Origin: Rosellinia necatrix
Lineage: Eukaryota > Ascomycota > Sordariomycetes > Xylariales > Xylariaceae
NCBI GenBank assembly: GCA_021209875.1
Contig: JAGYVD010000009.1
Span: 1,054,001 to 1,118,000 of the forward strand
DNA length: 64,000 nt
Reading direction: 5' to 3'
Below, one piece after another: positions 52,019 through 63,154 of the stretch (its first letter is position 1; each line of letters opens with the position of its first letter). Under the pieces are notes generated by a model. It did not search any database and was not told the origin of the DNA. It saw only the letters and a program-made list of their open reading frames with translations. The position numbers were made by a program, and so were the translations under genes.

Positions 52019-52172
52019 GTACATACATATATACTTACATATATACATACATACCATACATACCCTTACATACCCATACATACCCATACATACCCATACA
52101 TACCCTCACATACTCTCACATACTCTCACATACCCTTACATACCCTTACACACCCTACATACCCTACATTAC
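52019..52172. repeat. CATACC-type decamer minisatellite
   Basis: Head-to-tail 10-base units of the form ATACCCATAC, with variants ATACCCTTAC and ATACTCTCAC, about 12-14 copies. Variants cluster in runs, as expected from local duplication. All three plus-strand frames stay open through it, which explains the long spurious frames there. Confidence 0.92.
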
Positions 52173-52237
52173 ACTGCACTTTGCTCTCATCGAACCCACC
52201 GCACCGACTGCGACCCGCGACTGCACCTTAGGTACAC

Positions 52238-52292
52238 CACATACGCTCACACATACATACGCACATACATACATACATACATACATACATTA
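52238..52292. repeat. (ACAT)n tetranucleotide microsatellite
   Basis: About eight ACAT units with two CACA/GCAC interruptions, close to the decamer array. Confidence 0.9.
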
Positions 52293-52544
52293 CATACCCA
52301 TACCTACGTACCGCATTACATCCTGTACTGTAACACTCCCCCCCCTCGGCTGCTATTTCGGGAAACCCAGATATGCACCACATCGACGAATGGGAGTGCC
52401 GGCCTGAACCTACCGGCTCGATGATTAGCTGAACTCTATTTTCCATTTTGTTGTTCCTTTCTTTTTTTCTCATTCGCCCACCGGTATTCCATGCATCCTT
52501 GCCGGCATATCGGCTTCCCGCGCCCTGGGAGCAGGAACGTACTC

Positions 52545-52654
52545 TATATATGTATGTATGTATATATGTATGTATGTATGTAGGTAGATAGGTACACTAT
52601 ATATGTTGGTTATATATGTATGTATTTATGTATGTATTTATGTATGTGTGTGTG
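52545..52654. repeat. TATG/TATT compound microsatellite
   Basis: Interrupted TATG units with TATATA and TATT variants, ending in (TG)n. It is intergenic. Confidence 0.88.
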
Positions 52655-54422
52655 TTACTGCAGTTCTCCGCCGGGCAAAATTACTTCAAAAGCTGTAATA
52701 AGGTAGAATCATTATCCGCTTATCCGCTTGTAAGAGGTTAGGTGCTTTTTTTAGTCCGGCTGGCAATGCATGCACGGGAATGGGGAGAGGGGCGTTGTAG
52801 AATGAGGTCGATAGCGTGACGTCATAAGCATTTATCAAAAAAAAGACTGACAGCCCCCGGATATCTACCTAATCTATCTATCTATCTATCCATCTATCTA
52901 TATCACCGCCTAATCTATGTACGTAGATGGTGAAAGGGGGGGAACCTTCCTCCCGCCGCCCCGTGCGTGTGCGTTGCGCGCTCCCGCCTTGTATTATAAC
53001 CCCCTTGATCTTATAACTCCACTCAGCTCCTCGCTGCTCCCTGCATCTGTCGTACACGTGTGTGGCTCAACCCAATCCCCGGTTTTCCAACCGATTGTTA
53101 TTTTAGGGGATTGGAGAACGTCGAAAGGGAAAAAAAATTAAAAATTAAGAAATTAAAAAAAAAAAAAGACGGCACGAGGGGGGACGAAAAGACTTCACAT
53201 GGCTGGATATGAAACCCACGAATGCACGCATGGCCTTTTGGTTTTTGATGCGTTGCGCTTCTTGATGCAATAGTAGCGCGTATATGCTCTGTGTAACTTG
53301 ATTAGGTTATGTATGTATGTCTGTATATGTGTATGTGCACTGCTTAGGAGGGGGGAGGGAGAGGAAGTTTCATCGTTTATTTTAGATGGGTTTTGGGGGC
53401 CGATTTGGTACATGCCCAGCTCAAGCCAAGCTGCAGTATATCTCCATAATTAAATAATAATAAAAAATGGAAAAAAAGCTTTTTGTTCATACGACGGCGG
53501 GTGATTAGACCCAAGCCGGGGGGAGGGGGGGAGGAGACGGGGGGATGTTGTGGGTGTGGTTATTTATTTACCTCTAGGTTTTACTAATAAAGGAGGCCGC
53601 GATGGCTTCTCATTTGCTAGACCTTCGATGCATGAACGGCGGTCTGCGTCGCTAGGTACCTGCTTGGGTTTCGGTCGTTTCCCTCTACCTACAGCGGTTG
53701 GCGAGGATCCCGTCTACTCGTGCGGAATGGACGGGCGTGTAGGGAGCGGCTTCTAAGCGACGGCAGTTAGAGTTACTCTCCGTCCCCCCTACACGTCGCC
53801 ATCTTAACAGGCACCGGGGGTTTGGGGAGGGGAGGGTTTAGCGTGTAGGATGCGATGCATGCCCGTTGATGGTCCGCCTGCACGCTGCTCTATATGATAC
53901 AGTGGCCCGCGACTCTTTGATGTCTGCTTTGATTAAAACCCGAGGGGGGAAGAACCCTGAACCATGAGAGCGAAGGGCAGAGAGGTATTGCGGGTAAATA
54001 GATCCTCTCGTCGTCGTGTCTGCAGTCATCTGAAGGCCGTGCGGGATCCAGCTCATGTCCTTACCCAGGAACCGAGACAAACGTGAACTCGGACACGTCC
54101 GGGGTGGTCTTTTAAAGTTATTACTGCAGAAAGCTTGGATTTGCCGGCCTTGCTGCCACTGACACATTAGGCGAGCTGCACGCCCCCTAGATCGGCTGGT
54201 CTCTTCTCTCGGGATGAGCCAGGGCCGCCGTGCTTTCTCGCTCGCCCGCTCGCCCTCTGTTTACCCAAAGGTAAAAGTAACGTTTCGTCCTGGGACACTT
54301 GACGCTCGACACGAGGGCTCGGTCGGCGCTCGTGTCTGCGCGCCAATAACGGCGAAAGGGTGAGACTCGCTGAACACGAACTAAGTAGGGGGCGCGGCCG
54401 CGTTCGACCGCACAGGTTCCTA

Positions 54423-54510
54423 CCCTCCCCTATCCTCCTCCATCCTCCTCCATGCTCCTGCTCCTGCTCCTTGCTCCTGCTCCTGCTCCTCCTCCTCCTC
54501 CTGGCACCCC
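54423..54510. repeat. CT-rich CTCCTG/CTCCTC repeat tract
   Basis: A pyrimidine-rich tract built of TCCTCC, CTCCTG and CTC units inside a GC-rich patch. It produces long open frames on both strands (54167-54767) that I consider non-coding. Confidence 0.85.
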
Positions 54511-56307
54511 CGTCCCCGCGGCCCGTTAGGCGAGGTCGAACTGAACGCCATTTGCCGGGGGGTTTGCGAGAGAAAAAGTTCCTTGGCTCTGTACACTCCC
54601 TTCCTGCCGGATTGTGGCGACGCCGGCACTTCGAGCCCGCACCCCCGGGAACTACCTCTTCTTTTTTTTTTTTTCTTCCCTTTTCTCCACCGCGTGGGGC
54701 GGGGCGCCCTGCGGTGTCCCCAAGGACGGTCACTTGATCGCTTGCGAGGGAAAAGGGGGGGGCCCATGAACGCTCGACGACCTATCCCGGTCCGTGGACG
54801 CTCCGGGCACTGACGTGGGGGCCCGGTGTGGATGTAGTGAAAGGTAACGGGGTGCTTTATTTGGATCTAAATTTCCCGAGCGTCTCCCCGTGGATTTAAC
54901 TCTGGAGTCGCAACACATTAGGTTTGGGATCATATGGCAATAATTAGCCCAACATCACCCATAAGTTCCGCGCGTTTAGATCGAATCGCCTATATTACCT
55001 AATGCAGTCGTCATGCAACAGTCTTTGTGTCATTGCATGCTTTAACGTCAGTAGAATAGCCATGGAAACACAGAGATCGCTGGATTTCGACCCGTGATGG
55101 CGCCCAAGACTTGTCTGGTTGAAAAATACGTTCTACGACATAGCATCTAGCCTATATCCACGGCGGTGAGAAATTAGTCACATCCTGTAAGCCATGGAGC
55201 AAATCCGTGGTAGTATTCGATAGCATCGACGCTGAATGCGTTATGCAGTCAGTCCTTTCTTTTTCCTCTTTTTTTTTTTTTTTTTAATGTAAAGGATGTG
55301 CCATCATAAAAGTTGTTCTGAGGCTAAAGTAAAAATCTCCTCCATGCCAATGCTGAATAGCTAAGCGAAGGCTAAAATTCCTAATGGAACGAATACCAGA
55401 GCAAATGATGTGTCTATTTCCAGTAAATCTTCGTGTAATGTGAAATACTGCGAGATACCACTGTATGCCTTATTGCTAAGCCGATAGAATTATTGAAGCA
55501 AAATCGCTTTTCTGTCCACCATCGCAGTTTTACATACGATATTTCCGATTATAGCCATGAACAAACTCTGTTTTGGGGTAGAATTAGACTATCGCCGTTC
55601 GGCAGTTATTGGAGCCGTGAAATAAATTAAAATCGAATGGAAAGAATAGATTTGGAATTGTTAGGCAGATTCATTTCCCCGCCCTGGGTTAGGTTGATAG
55701 AGTTTGTCTCGACTCGGCCCAAAGAACGCCTCAAAATGCACGATAAGGCCTGTCAATGTGATATATCACACGTATGGCGCAACTATATACGACCCTGGCA
55801 TATGAACGCCGCCCAAGTTTTGCGTGAATGTAGCTAAGAAGTGCAATCATCCCAATATGCCATTCTCATGTTAACGGTCGCTTTAGCAACGAAATTCCTA
55901 TATATCGGCTGCCTATTTATGCCAACGGAGGAAGGCTGCTCGAAGAAGCTATTTGGTAAACCCCAGGGTTTATCTATAATGTGACACCAAGAAAGAGAAG
56001 TCTACTCTTTTTATTCGTGTGGATGGCGCCGATTGAGCGAGGATGAGATTGCTGACCTAGGACAGAACGGCAACACCATACCAAAGCACCGCTGCTGCCC
56101 AAAGATGGCAAAAGTCGAATGTTGTCAAGCCATGCAATTACCCATCTGCAGCCACTTATGTGTCGCAGATAAGACTGCGACAGACACCGTCCAGGCATTG
56201 CTGACGGCGATAGTGAATTTACACTACAGAGATTTCGCGGAGCTTGCCGCAGGAGATACGGTTGAGATCGTACGGCATCATGCCGCCGTAGGGATTACTC
56301 GGATTAA

Positions 56308-56389
56308 GGACGAATTAGGAACGAACGAATAAGGGACGAATAAGGGACGAATAAGGGACGAATGAGGGACAAATGAGGGACGAATGATG
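56308..56389. repeat. 11-base AATAAGGGACG minisatellite
   Basis: About seven imperfect copies of an 11-base unit (GAATAAGGGAC, later GAATGAGGGAC) lie in otherwise AT-rich spacer. Confidence 0.92.
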
Positions 56390-57081
56390 AGCGGTCAACA
56401 TTCGTGATTCCCCAAAGCAACCCAATGCTGAGGCTTTAACGAGGCAACATGGCGATACTGAAGCCGGACGAGACTGCCTTCTAGTTTAGCGTTTGCCGGA
56501 AATGCTGGGGGGGCTACGTATGAGGTTGGGGCTGTGATCGTCACCGCCTCTCTGCTGGGTCCGATTTGTGGACTGCTGTGCCGCACTTCGTACGACGTGT
56601 GTTTATCCAGAACCCACGATAGAGCCCATTTCCAGACCGGCGCGTGGTATCTTCAGTTTAGTCGGTCCTATTTACGACGTGATGGGAGCCAAATACACTC
56701 ATTCCGTATATTCACGAGAATCCAGCCCGCCACGAACTCATTCCGACTCTTGTTTCATGGGACATGTGGTACGACTTCTTGCTCGGGCTGCTCACGGGGC
56801 CAAGCATTCCAAGAATTCGCCAAGTTTTTACACGCATGTAATCAATTAATCACAGCGGGGAAAGTTTGAGCTGAAAGAGTTTACGGTGTCAATTCCCCAC
56901 AGGATCAGGATGCGGTTTCTACCAGGGGACCTGACGACATGGCAATGACAGCGGCATCGGCCGCCCTCGATTTCGGGTCGACAATTTAGATCTGGTATAG
57001 ATGATCTGACGGGTCGATATTCGTTCGTCCCGGCACAGTTATCCGGACACAGGGCATACCTTGCTAGAAATATCTCGAGCA

Positions 57082-57118
57082 GAAAGAAAGAAAGAAAGAA
57101 AGAAAGAAAAAAAAAAAG
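57082..57118. repeat. (AAAG)n tetranucleotide microsatellite
   Basis: About seven AAAG units grading into an A-run, about 220 bases upstream of the esterase start codon. Confidence 0.9.
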
Positions 57119-57334
57119 AATGCTGCTGCCTGCCTGATGATACTTTACGGCTCATCTTCGTTGGGCAACCCGAGCGGAATTTATCGGTAGGACAATGCGA
57201 ATGCGGCTACATATATGGGCGCTTGGAACTTCCTAAGTAAGCACCGTGTTTGCGATCTATCACAAATTGCCGCCTCTCCTCTCTCCCGCAGAGTGCGTTT
57301 TTTTTTTTCTGCTTTGCCGATCGAACCGGTCGAT

Positions 57335-58534
57335 ATGCGAGAGTCCGTCCTCCTGGCGCTCCTGGCCCTGCGGGCCAGCGCCACCACTTCGATCGTGCCC
57401 CTGCCCGGGCTGAAGGGGCCGTATGCGGTTGGCACAACCACGCTCGCGATCACGGATCCCTCGCGCACCGATCCCTTCGCGCCCACGGTCCAGCAGCGAG
57501 AGCTGGCCATCTCGCTCTTCTACCCTACGACGATGACGACGACAAGGGACGCGGGCGACAACAACAACGACAACAACAACTGCATGTTACCGTTACAGTT
57601 CCCGCCCCTGACAGCGGCCTACCTCGGCGCGGTCTTCAACGACACCTCCGGGTCCCTGGGGCGGATCCAGGGGCGGTCGTGCGCCGGCGGCAGCCCGCTG
57701 TCCCACCCGGAGCTGCCGCTGCTGCTCTTCGGCCCGGGCTTCAGCTACGCCCGGACCTACTACTCGGCGCAGCTCGAGGAGCTGGCCAGCCGCGGCTGGA
57801 ACGTCGTCGCCGTCGACCACCCGTACGACGGCGGCATCGTCGAGTACCCGGACGGCCGCGCCGCGTACGCGAGGGACTCGACGGTCGTCGGCGGCACCGC
57901 CGACTTCTACCTCGGCGTGCGCGTGGCCGACATGAAGTTCGTGCTCGACGCCCTGTCGGACCCGTCGGTCGTGTCGCGGATCCCCGGACTCGGCGACGCT
58001 GACGCCGATGCCGACGCCACCGCGTCAGGGTCGGCGGGGCGGCTGCGGCCGCAGCTGCGCACGGACACGGTAGGCGTCTTCGGGCACTCGTTCGGCGGCG
58101 CGACGGCCCTGCAGCTGCTGGCCGAGGACGCGCGGTTCGCCGTCGGCGCCGACTTCGACGGAACGCTGTTCGGGTCCGTCGTCGAGGCCGGCACGGACGC
58201 CCCCTTCGCCCTGGTCGGCACCAACCCGCCCCTGGACGACAGCTGGGAGGCCGGGTGGGGGAACCTTCGCGGCTTTAAGCGGCAGTACGCCGTCGAGGAC
58301 ACCGAGCACAGCGCCTTCACGGACTTCCCCCTAATCCGAGACGTGCTGGGCGGGGACGCGCCGCCGCTTCTCGATACCGGTTTGGGAACCATCCCGGGTG
58401 CGAGGGTCGTCGATGTCGAGACTGCGTACATGGATGCGCTGTTCGGCCGGTTCTTGAAGGGGGAAGGGGGAGGGCTGCTGGATGGCGAGGGCGCGCAGGA
58501 CTGGCCCGAGGTTTTGTTGATCAGGGAGGGTTAA
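57335..58534 (+). CDS. Secreted PAF-acetylhydrolase-like esterase
   Basis: Single-exon frame of 399 residues. The ATG at 57335 was chosen because it gives a signal peptide (RESVLLALLALRASA, residues 2-16). The fold is an alpha/beta hydrolase of the platelet-activating-factor acetylhydrolase/lipase family. FGPGFSYAR (oxyanion region) comes near 130, VVAVDHPYDGG near 150, and the nucleophile elbow GHSFGG carries Ser252. Asp275 in ADFDG and His325 in DTEHSAFTDFP complete the triad, with a 23-residue Ser-Asp spacing as in animal plasma PAF-acetylhydrolase and a similar Asp-His distance. It likely hydrolyses short or oxidised acyl groups or other ester bonds outside the cell. The real substrate is unknown, and polyester or phospholipid are both possible. 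Two low-complexity inserts, Asn/Asp-rich (about 70-85) and Asp/Ala-rich (about 225-235), are unlike the core. It is convergent with the Zn2Cys6 gene at 59170-60367. Confidence 0.9.
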   Translation: MRESVLLALLALRASATTSIVPLPGLKGPYAVGTTTLAITDPSRTDPFAPTVQQRELAISLFYPTTMTTTRDAGDNNNDNNNCMLPLQFPPLTAAYLGAVFNDTSGSLGRIQGRSCAGGSPLSHPELPLLLFGPGFSYARTYYSAQLEELASRGWNVVAVDHPYDGGIVEYPDGRAAYARDSTVVGGTADFYLGVRVADMKFVLDALSDPSVVSRIPGLGDADADADATASGSAGRLRPQLRTDTVGVFGHSFGGATALQLLAEDARFAVGADFDGTLFGSVVEAGTDAPFALVGTNPPLDDSWEAGWGNLRGFKRQYAVEDTEHSAFTDFPLIRDVLGGDAPPLLDTGLGTIPGARVVDVETAYMDALFGRFLKGEGGGLLDGEGAQDWPEVLLIREG

Positions 58535-59169
58535 CTACCTGGACTACGATACACTACCTAGAGTTTGATGCGAATATGTATGTTCCTGTCCGAGAATGGA
58601 AATGAATGTTGATGAGACCAAACTCTGTCCTCCCCGTGTTGACTTCCTGAAGTCACGTCAGCGACGTGCTATAGCCGCTTAACATGTTACATGTTAATAG
58701 TCCAAGGATCAATGACATACAAACACTTTACACGCGACCTGGCGAAGTAAATGCCTCATGCGAGAACCGAGATGCTGCATTGCGCCGTCTCCCGGCGAGG
58801 CTGAGTACAACCCGGCAAGGTAGCGCCGGCTTGCGATGGCCGTCAAATTATGATTCATGACGCGACTAAGAACATTTTGTACCGCGTCGGGATCCGACTG
58901 TTGTTTGCTAGCGGTGAAGAATTGAGTTTATACCCTCTTGACCGTACGCAGAAGCATCCCTTTACCCATAGCCCAGTCCCTGTGAAGCAAGTCGTCTCCT
59001 TATAGTTTCTATTCCAGACAAACGAAAAACCCAAAATCCATACACACACCAAAGGCTCCTTGAACCAGCCAAACCTAACCTCATTACATAGATACATACA
59101 TAGATACATACATACATACATACATACACATAGGCGTCATACACCTGTGGGAAATAGCGCATACCCGTC
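58535..59169. other. Convergent spacer between esterase and Zn2Cys6 gene
   Basis: It contains the two 3' flanks and an ACAT/GATACATA microsatellite at 59084-59131, about 40 bases past the stop codon of the minus-strand regulator. No gene seen. Confidence 0.6.
59084..59131. repeat. (ACAT)n microsatellite
   Basis: About ten ACAT units, the first few interrupted by AGAT. It probably lies in the 3' flank of the minus-strand regulator. Confidence 0.93.
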
Positions 59170-60367
59170 TTAGCCGGACGCGTCACCCATCATCAGAGAG
59201 CGGGCCTCCTCGCTCACCCTGTTGGCGAACTGGTAGACGCGCCTATACTCCTCCTTCGTCGCCAGGGGCACCAGCGGGCCCGCCCAGGGGCGCGTCTGGT
59301 CGAGCGCGCGCAGCTGGACGGAGGCGTTCGCGACCAGCGCGACGAACATCCTGGCGTCGGGGATGCCGCGGGCGAAGAGCGCGACGCCCAGCAGCGCCTG
59401 GACGGACAGCAGGCTGGGCGCGCCGCGGACGAGGTCCGGGACGACGGCCGTGGCGTTCTCGTACGAGCTCATCGTGATGGGGCCCAGGCAGTGCTCGAAC
59501 CCGGGGGCCGTCTTGAACCGGCCGGCGAGCGCGAGCACGCTGTTGACCAGCGCCCAGCGCGCGGTGCCCGCGCCCGGCGTGATGACGGGGTGGGCGTACT
59601 GGAGGCCGAGGTGGCCCATGAGGCTGGCCCGGCTGATGAAGGGCGGCTCGGGGATGATGTCCTCGAACGAGTACTCCACGATCCCCCGCGCGATCCCGAG
59701 GGGCAGGAGGGGCGGGAACCTACCCTCCTCCCTGGCCCGCCGGATCTCGGCCTTCATGGCGTCGACGCCGCGCATGAAGTTCTCCGGCTGGAGGAATTCC
59801 GGGACGATGCGCTGGGGGCCCTCGGCGCCGCCGAGAGAAAAGGAGGGGGGCCCGACCCCGGCCGGGCTCTTGCCGCTCGCCGGGAATACGTCTACCGTCT
59901 TGGCGACGCTCGGATGCGTGTTGCCCGGCCATTCCAGGTTCGTGACGCACGGCGGTGGCGGCGGCGGCGCATTTGCGTGTTCCTCCCGCACATCCGCTGT
60001 CTTGGCCCTATAGCTCCGTGTCAGCTGGCCCCCCCTTCTCCAAACCCACTTCGGCAGATAATCGAAGGACCAGACTTGGCTAAATAGTCATTGTGTTACC
60101 TTTTCGCCGGCCCTCTCGTCTTCCGGACGGCGGCGTAGCTGCACTCGGCGCCGTGGGCGGTACAGTTGGAACACCGCGGCGTGTCTCCGTTGCATTTCCT
60201 CTTCCGGGTCTTACAGCGAGCACACGCCTATACGACACATAACGACGGCTTAATACACTGACTGCAGGAGAATCCGCCGCGGGCTAGCCAGGGGTTTGTT
60301 TTGGTGGACTCACTATAAATATTCTAGCAGGGGCTTCGGCGACGGGTCTCGCGGCCTCCAGCTCCAT
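59170..60367 (-). CDS. Short, probably truncated Zn(II)2Cys6 regulator
   Basis: Three exons on the minus strand: 60314-60367, 60100-60227 and 59170-60007, 339 residues. Introns of 86 and 92 bases have GT-AG ends. The zinc cluster is C20-x2-C23-x6-C30-x6-C37-x2-C40-x6-C47, immediately after intron 1. A basic linker follows. The second part (about 120-330) looks like the first half of the fungal middle homology region: FEDIIPEPPFISRASLMGHLGLQYAHPVI, AKTA-type linker, and LLSVQALLGVALFARGIPDARMFVALVANASVQLRALDQ. The protein stops shortly after this, before the RRxFWxxYxxD helix and the rest of the domain, so it is about half the family's usual length. It could be a naturally short regulator, a decayed one, or a gene with a missed 3' exon. 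It sits convergent to the esterase. Confidence 0.85.
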
Positions 60368-63154
60368 GGCCCTGGGTTGGGTGATAGGTCGAATCGAACG
60401 AGGGGGCTAGTTAGCGATAGGCTAGAGGTTAACCTCCGTGGGTATTTCACCTTGGATATCTAATCCACCTCATGGTGAAGGTGAAGAGCGGAAGCTTTTT
60501 GTATATGGCGGAAGCATCGAAATTAGTCAGCCCTGAAGAGAGATTAGTAGACCCACGTGTCGATTGCATGAACAAACCTTTAGATTTGCTTCCGCCGCTT
60601 GACCAAATTCGGATGGCTCTCCCTTTGGATATCTAGTGTACCATGTACACAAGCCCCCCTAACTACGTAATCATAATCATCCCCTTTAGACAATTATTCT
60701 ATCTGGACGGACAATACTAAAGTGCTTTCTCAGTTAGTTACGCTATGGCAATCGTTTTACTTGCTGTTGCCGTTGTTTCCCTTGACTCTGAACCTATGTG
60801 GCTAGTTATGCTTCTCTTGAAGTAAACATTCACAACCATGTCTTATCCGCATGTTCCGGAGTTGATAACGCTCGAGGAGTGAATTGATATAAAGGCTCAT
60901 CAGCACGCTTATAAACTCGCATCTTGGTCATCAGAAAACATTTGTAGGTACCACATAGGCTTCTCATGCCTTCCGAAGTATGGTACGTAGTTATGGTTAT
61001 GCGATTCCCAATATCGTTAGCACCGAAGACGCTATGGCCCTTCTTCTCCGAGAAGACAACGCACTGACCATCGATCTAACCATGAGATTCATAGGTCTGG
61101 GTGTGGCAGGGTCTAACTAGCTCCAGGCCGTGATAAGAGTTTACTGAGTCGCGTTTCTAGGCATTTCCATTCCTTCACAGGAACACCTTCGGTTGTACGC
61201 CAACATGATTGAGACGGCTCGGCGTAGTGACCTTATGATTCCCATCATGTAAGAGCGATAGCAGTTCATCATCCTACAGAGTGCGATGCTCTATTGCGCA
61301 GAGGCGCCTAATTTAAACCCAACGTCGTCGAGTCATCACCCTTCATCGGCTGCGTCGGGGCTTGGTATGCTCTCAGGTGTTTCATGGACGATCATCATTA
61401 CCAATATGGTCGACCCCTAGGCGAATACTCATTTATATCGCCGCCTCTCACGCGATTTATAAGACCGTTTTATGTCTTTCTTTAAAGCATTCACATAAAT
61501 CATGTTCACATTGAGTATGCTCAACAAGGGATGAAGTCGCACAGAGCCTTGGACTAGCCGGGCTATACCCTCTTGTCGAGTTGGGAATTTCTTATTCGCC
61601 AGTCTTCTGGATATTTCCATAACGGGTCTTCTGGGAAAGGGCTTCGTGTCGGTCTCACGTTACTGGAATTGATTATAAGCTATATTTCGATCTCAATGAG
61701 CGCTGCTGCCAAATGATCTAAGAGAGCACATTCTCAATCCTCGTGGAGTGGAGAGACGGCCCTCAATTACATGTATGTATGTATAGATAGAGCCCCGCCG
61801 TTTAATAAATTAAGTTAGATTGATATATTCTCACTGGAATCTCCAGACGCCATAGCCTCTAGACGACCTTGGTGGCGATGCAAAAGTAGAAATTTGGCCT
61901 GCCCGAAATTAAACTCGAGAGAATTGCAGCCCTTCCTCACCTAATTCCCTCGCTCAAGCCCCGACGCTGATGCTACCTCTCTCATTAATGGTTTAGAATT
62001 CATAGGGTATCATTAATATTGTGTTTTGTATCTGCTCTAACAATTGGACAATAGGGCTACCAGAGCCCTTTACTGTAAATGAACTAGACTTAGCTACCAG
62101 GTATAAGCGATAAAGCCCAGAAGACTTATTGCCTAGCTAGGTAAGACGGGGAACTGATATTAGGTTAGTTATTTGATTTGAGAATTTATGCGCACTACTA
62201 GTCCCAGACTTGATAAGGACTCTCACCATCGCAGTCAAGTCTGTTCAGCACGTCGGTCCTCACAGATCTCAGCGATTCTCCTATCTTCCTCAGCAACTAC
62301 AGTGAGAAATGTAAGATAATTAAGCCAGAACATACCCCTAGGTAAGCCACGAGGTATTGTGAAAAATTACCAGCGAGGTTGCGTTGTCAGCTAGCCATAA
62401 CGGCTAGGGTGTGCGTAATCCCAATATGTAAGTGGAGGGGTTCGTTGACAGGGGCTTCGATCTCAACTGCCGTGCGGATCCGGATCCGGAGTACCGGTTC
62501 GTCAAGCACTAGGTTCGTAGTTTCGTACCATACATACATATCCCTCAAGGAATAACTATTAATAGTTGCCTTATCCTCACCGAGAACCCTTGGCAAACCC
62601 TGGACGGCAAGGGCGTTCAAGCGTCGGTTACGCGGGAGGTCCTGCGTGTCAGTCGTTCGTGAACCACTTAAAAGAGGCATTGACAAGGATACTGCGCTTT
62701 CTGGCGATCGTGAAGCCATGCATAGGCTATTTAAAAACCCCCGAACGCACGAGAACGGGTCTCCCCTTCGGTTTCGGATCGGAGCAGCTCGCGTTTACGT
62801 TAGGGCGGTGGCTTGGCAAGAACAAGATATATGGCAGCTACCTCTGCTGTATCTCGTTCCAAAGTGTATACACAAAACCATCCCTATGCCAACTGTGCTT
62901 TTAATCCTCATCGCCATATCGTCATGCAACACATATCCCTTGACGAAACCGGGTTAGACGCCCACACGACCATCCAACATCAGCGAAGCGTACCCTCGGC
63001 ACATTGAAATATGGCCGAGAACCGCGACCGCCCAACGATGGCACCACCAAGATCCCGGAGGTCCGAGATGGGGAGGCCGAGAGCGGGGGGAAAGGGGGGC
63101 CGTTCCGCATTATTGCATCACTTCCTTTTCCGCGGGCGAGCGAATAGGGATGCT
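60368..63154. other. AT-rich spacer without recognisable genes
   Basis: 60.4-62.4 kb is AT-rich with stops in every frame and no domain I recognise. 62.4-63.0 kb is of mixed composition with short frames only. I found no terminal repeats by eye. Confidence 0.5.

Larger units (their letters stand above)
46016..57334. other. 11.3-kb gene desert rich in simple repeats
   Basis: No gene can be supported. 46.0-49.2 kb has ordinary composition with scattered stops; its longest frame (48525-49031, 168 codons) matches nothing I know. 49.2-52.9 kb holds GAC, GA and TACC/ATAC repeats. 53.0-54.9 kb is C/G-run rich with a CT-rich tract. 54.9-57.1 kb is AT-rich, apart from an 11-base minisatellite at 56308-56389 and an AAAG array. 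The last 200 bases are the esterase promoter. Confidence 0.5.

Noticed and set aside
52019..52292. Possible CRISPR array
   Set aside because: Units are contiguous 4-10-base tandem repeats with no unique spacers, and the genome is eukaryotic.
51797..52424. Plus-strand frames of Tyr, Ile, His and Thr repeats
   Set aside because: They are translations of the decamer and ACAT arrays, which contain no stop codon in any plus-strand frame.
54167..54767. Long overlapping open frames on both strands
   Set aside because: They are explained by the CT-rich repeat and GC-rich composition; the translations are low complexity with no conserved domain.
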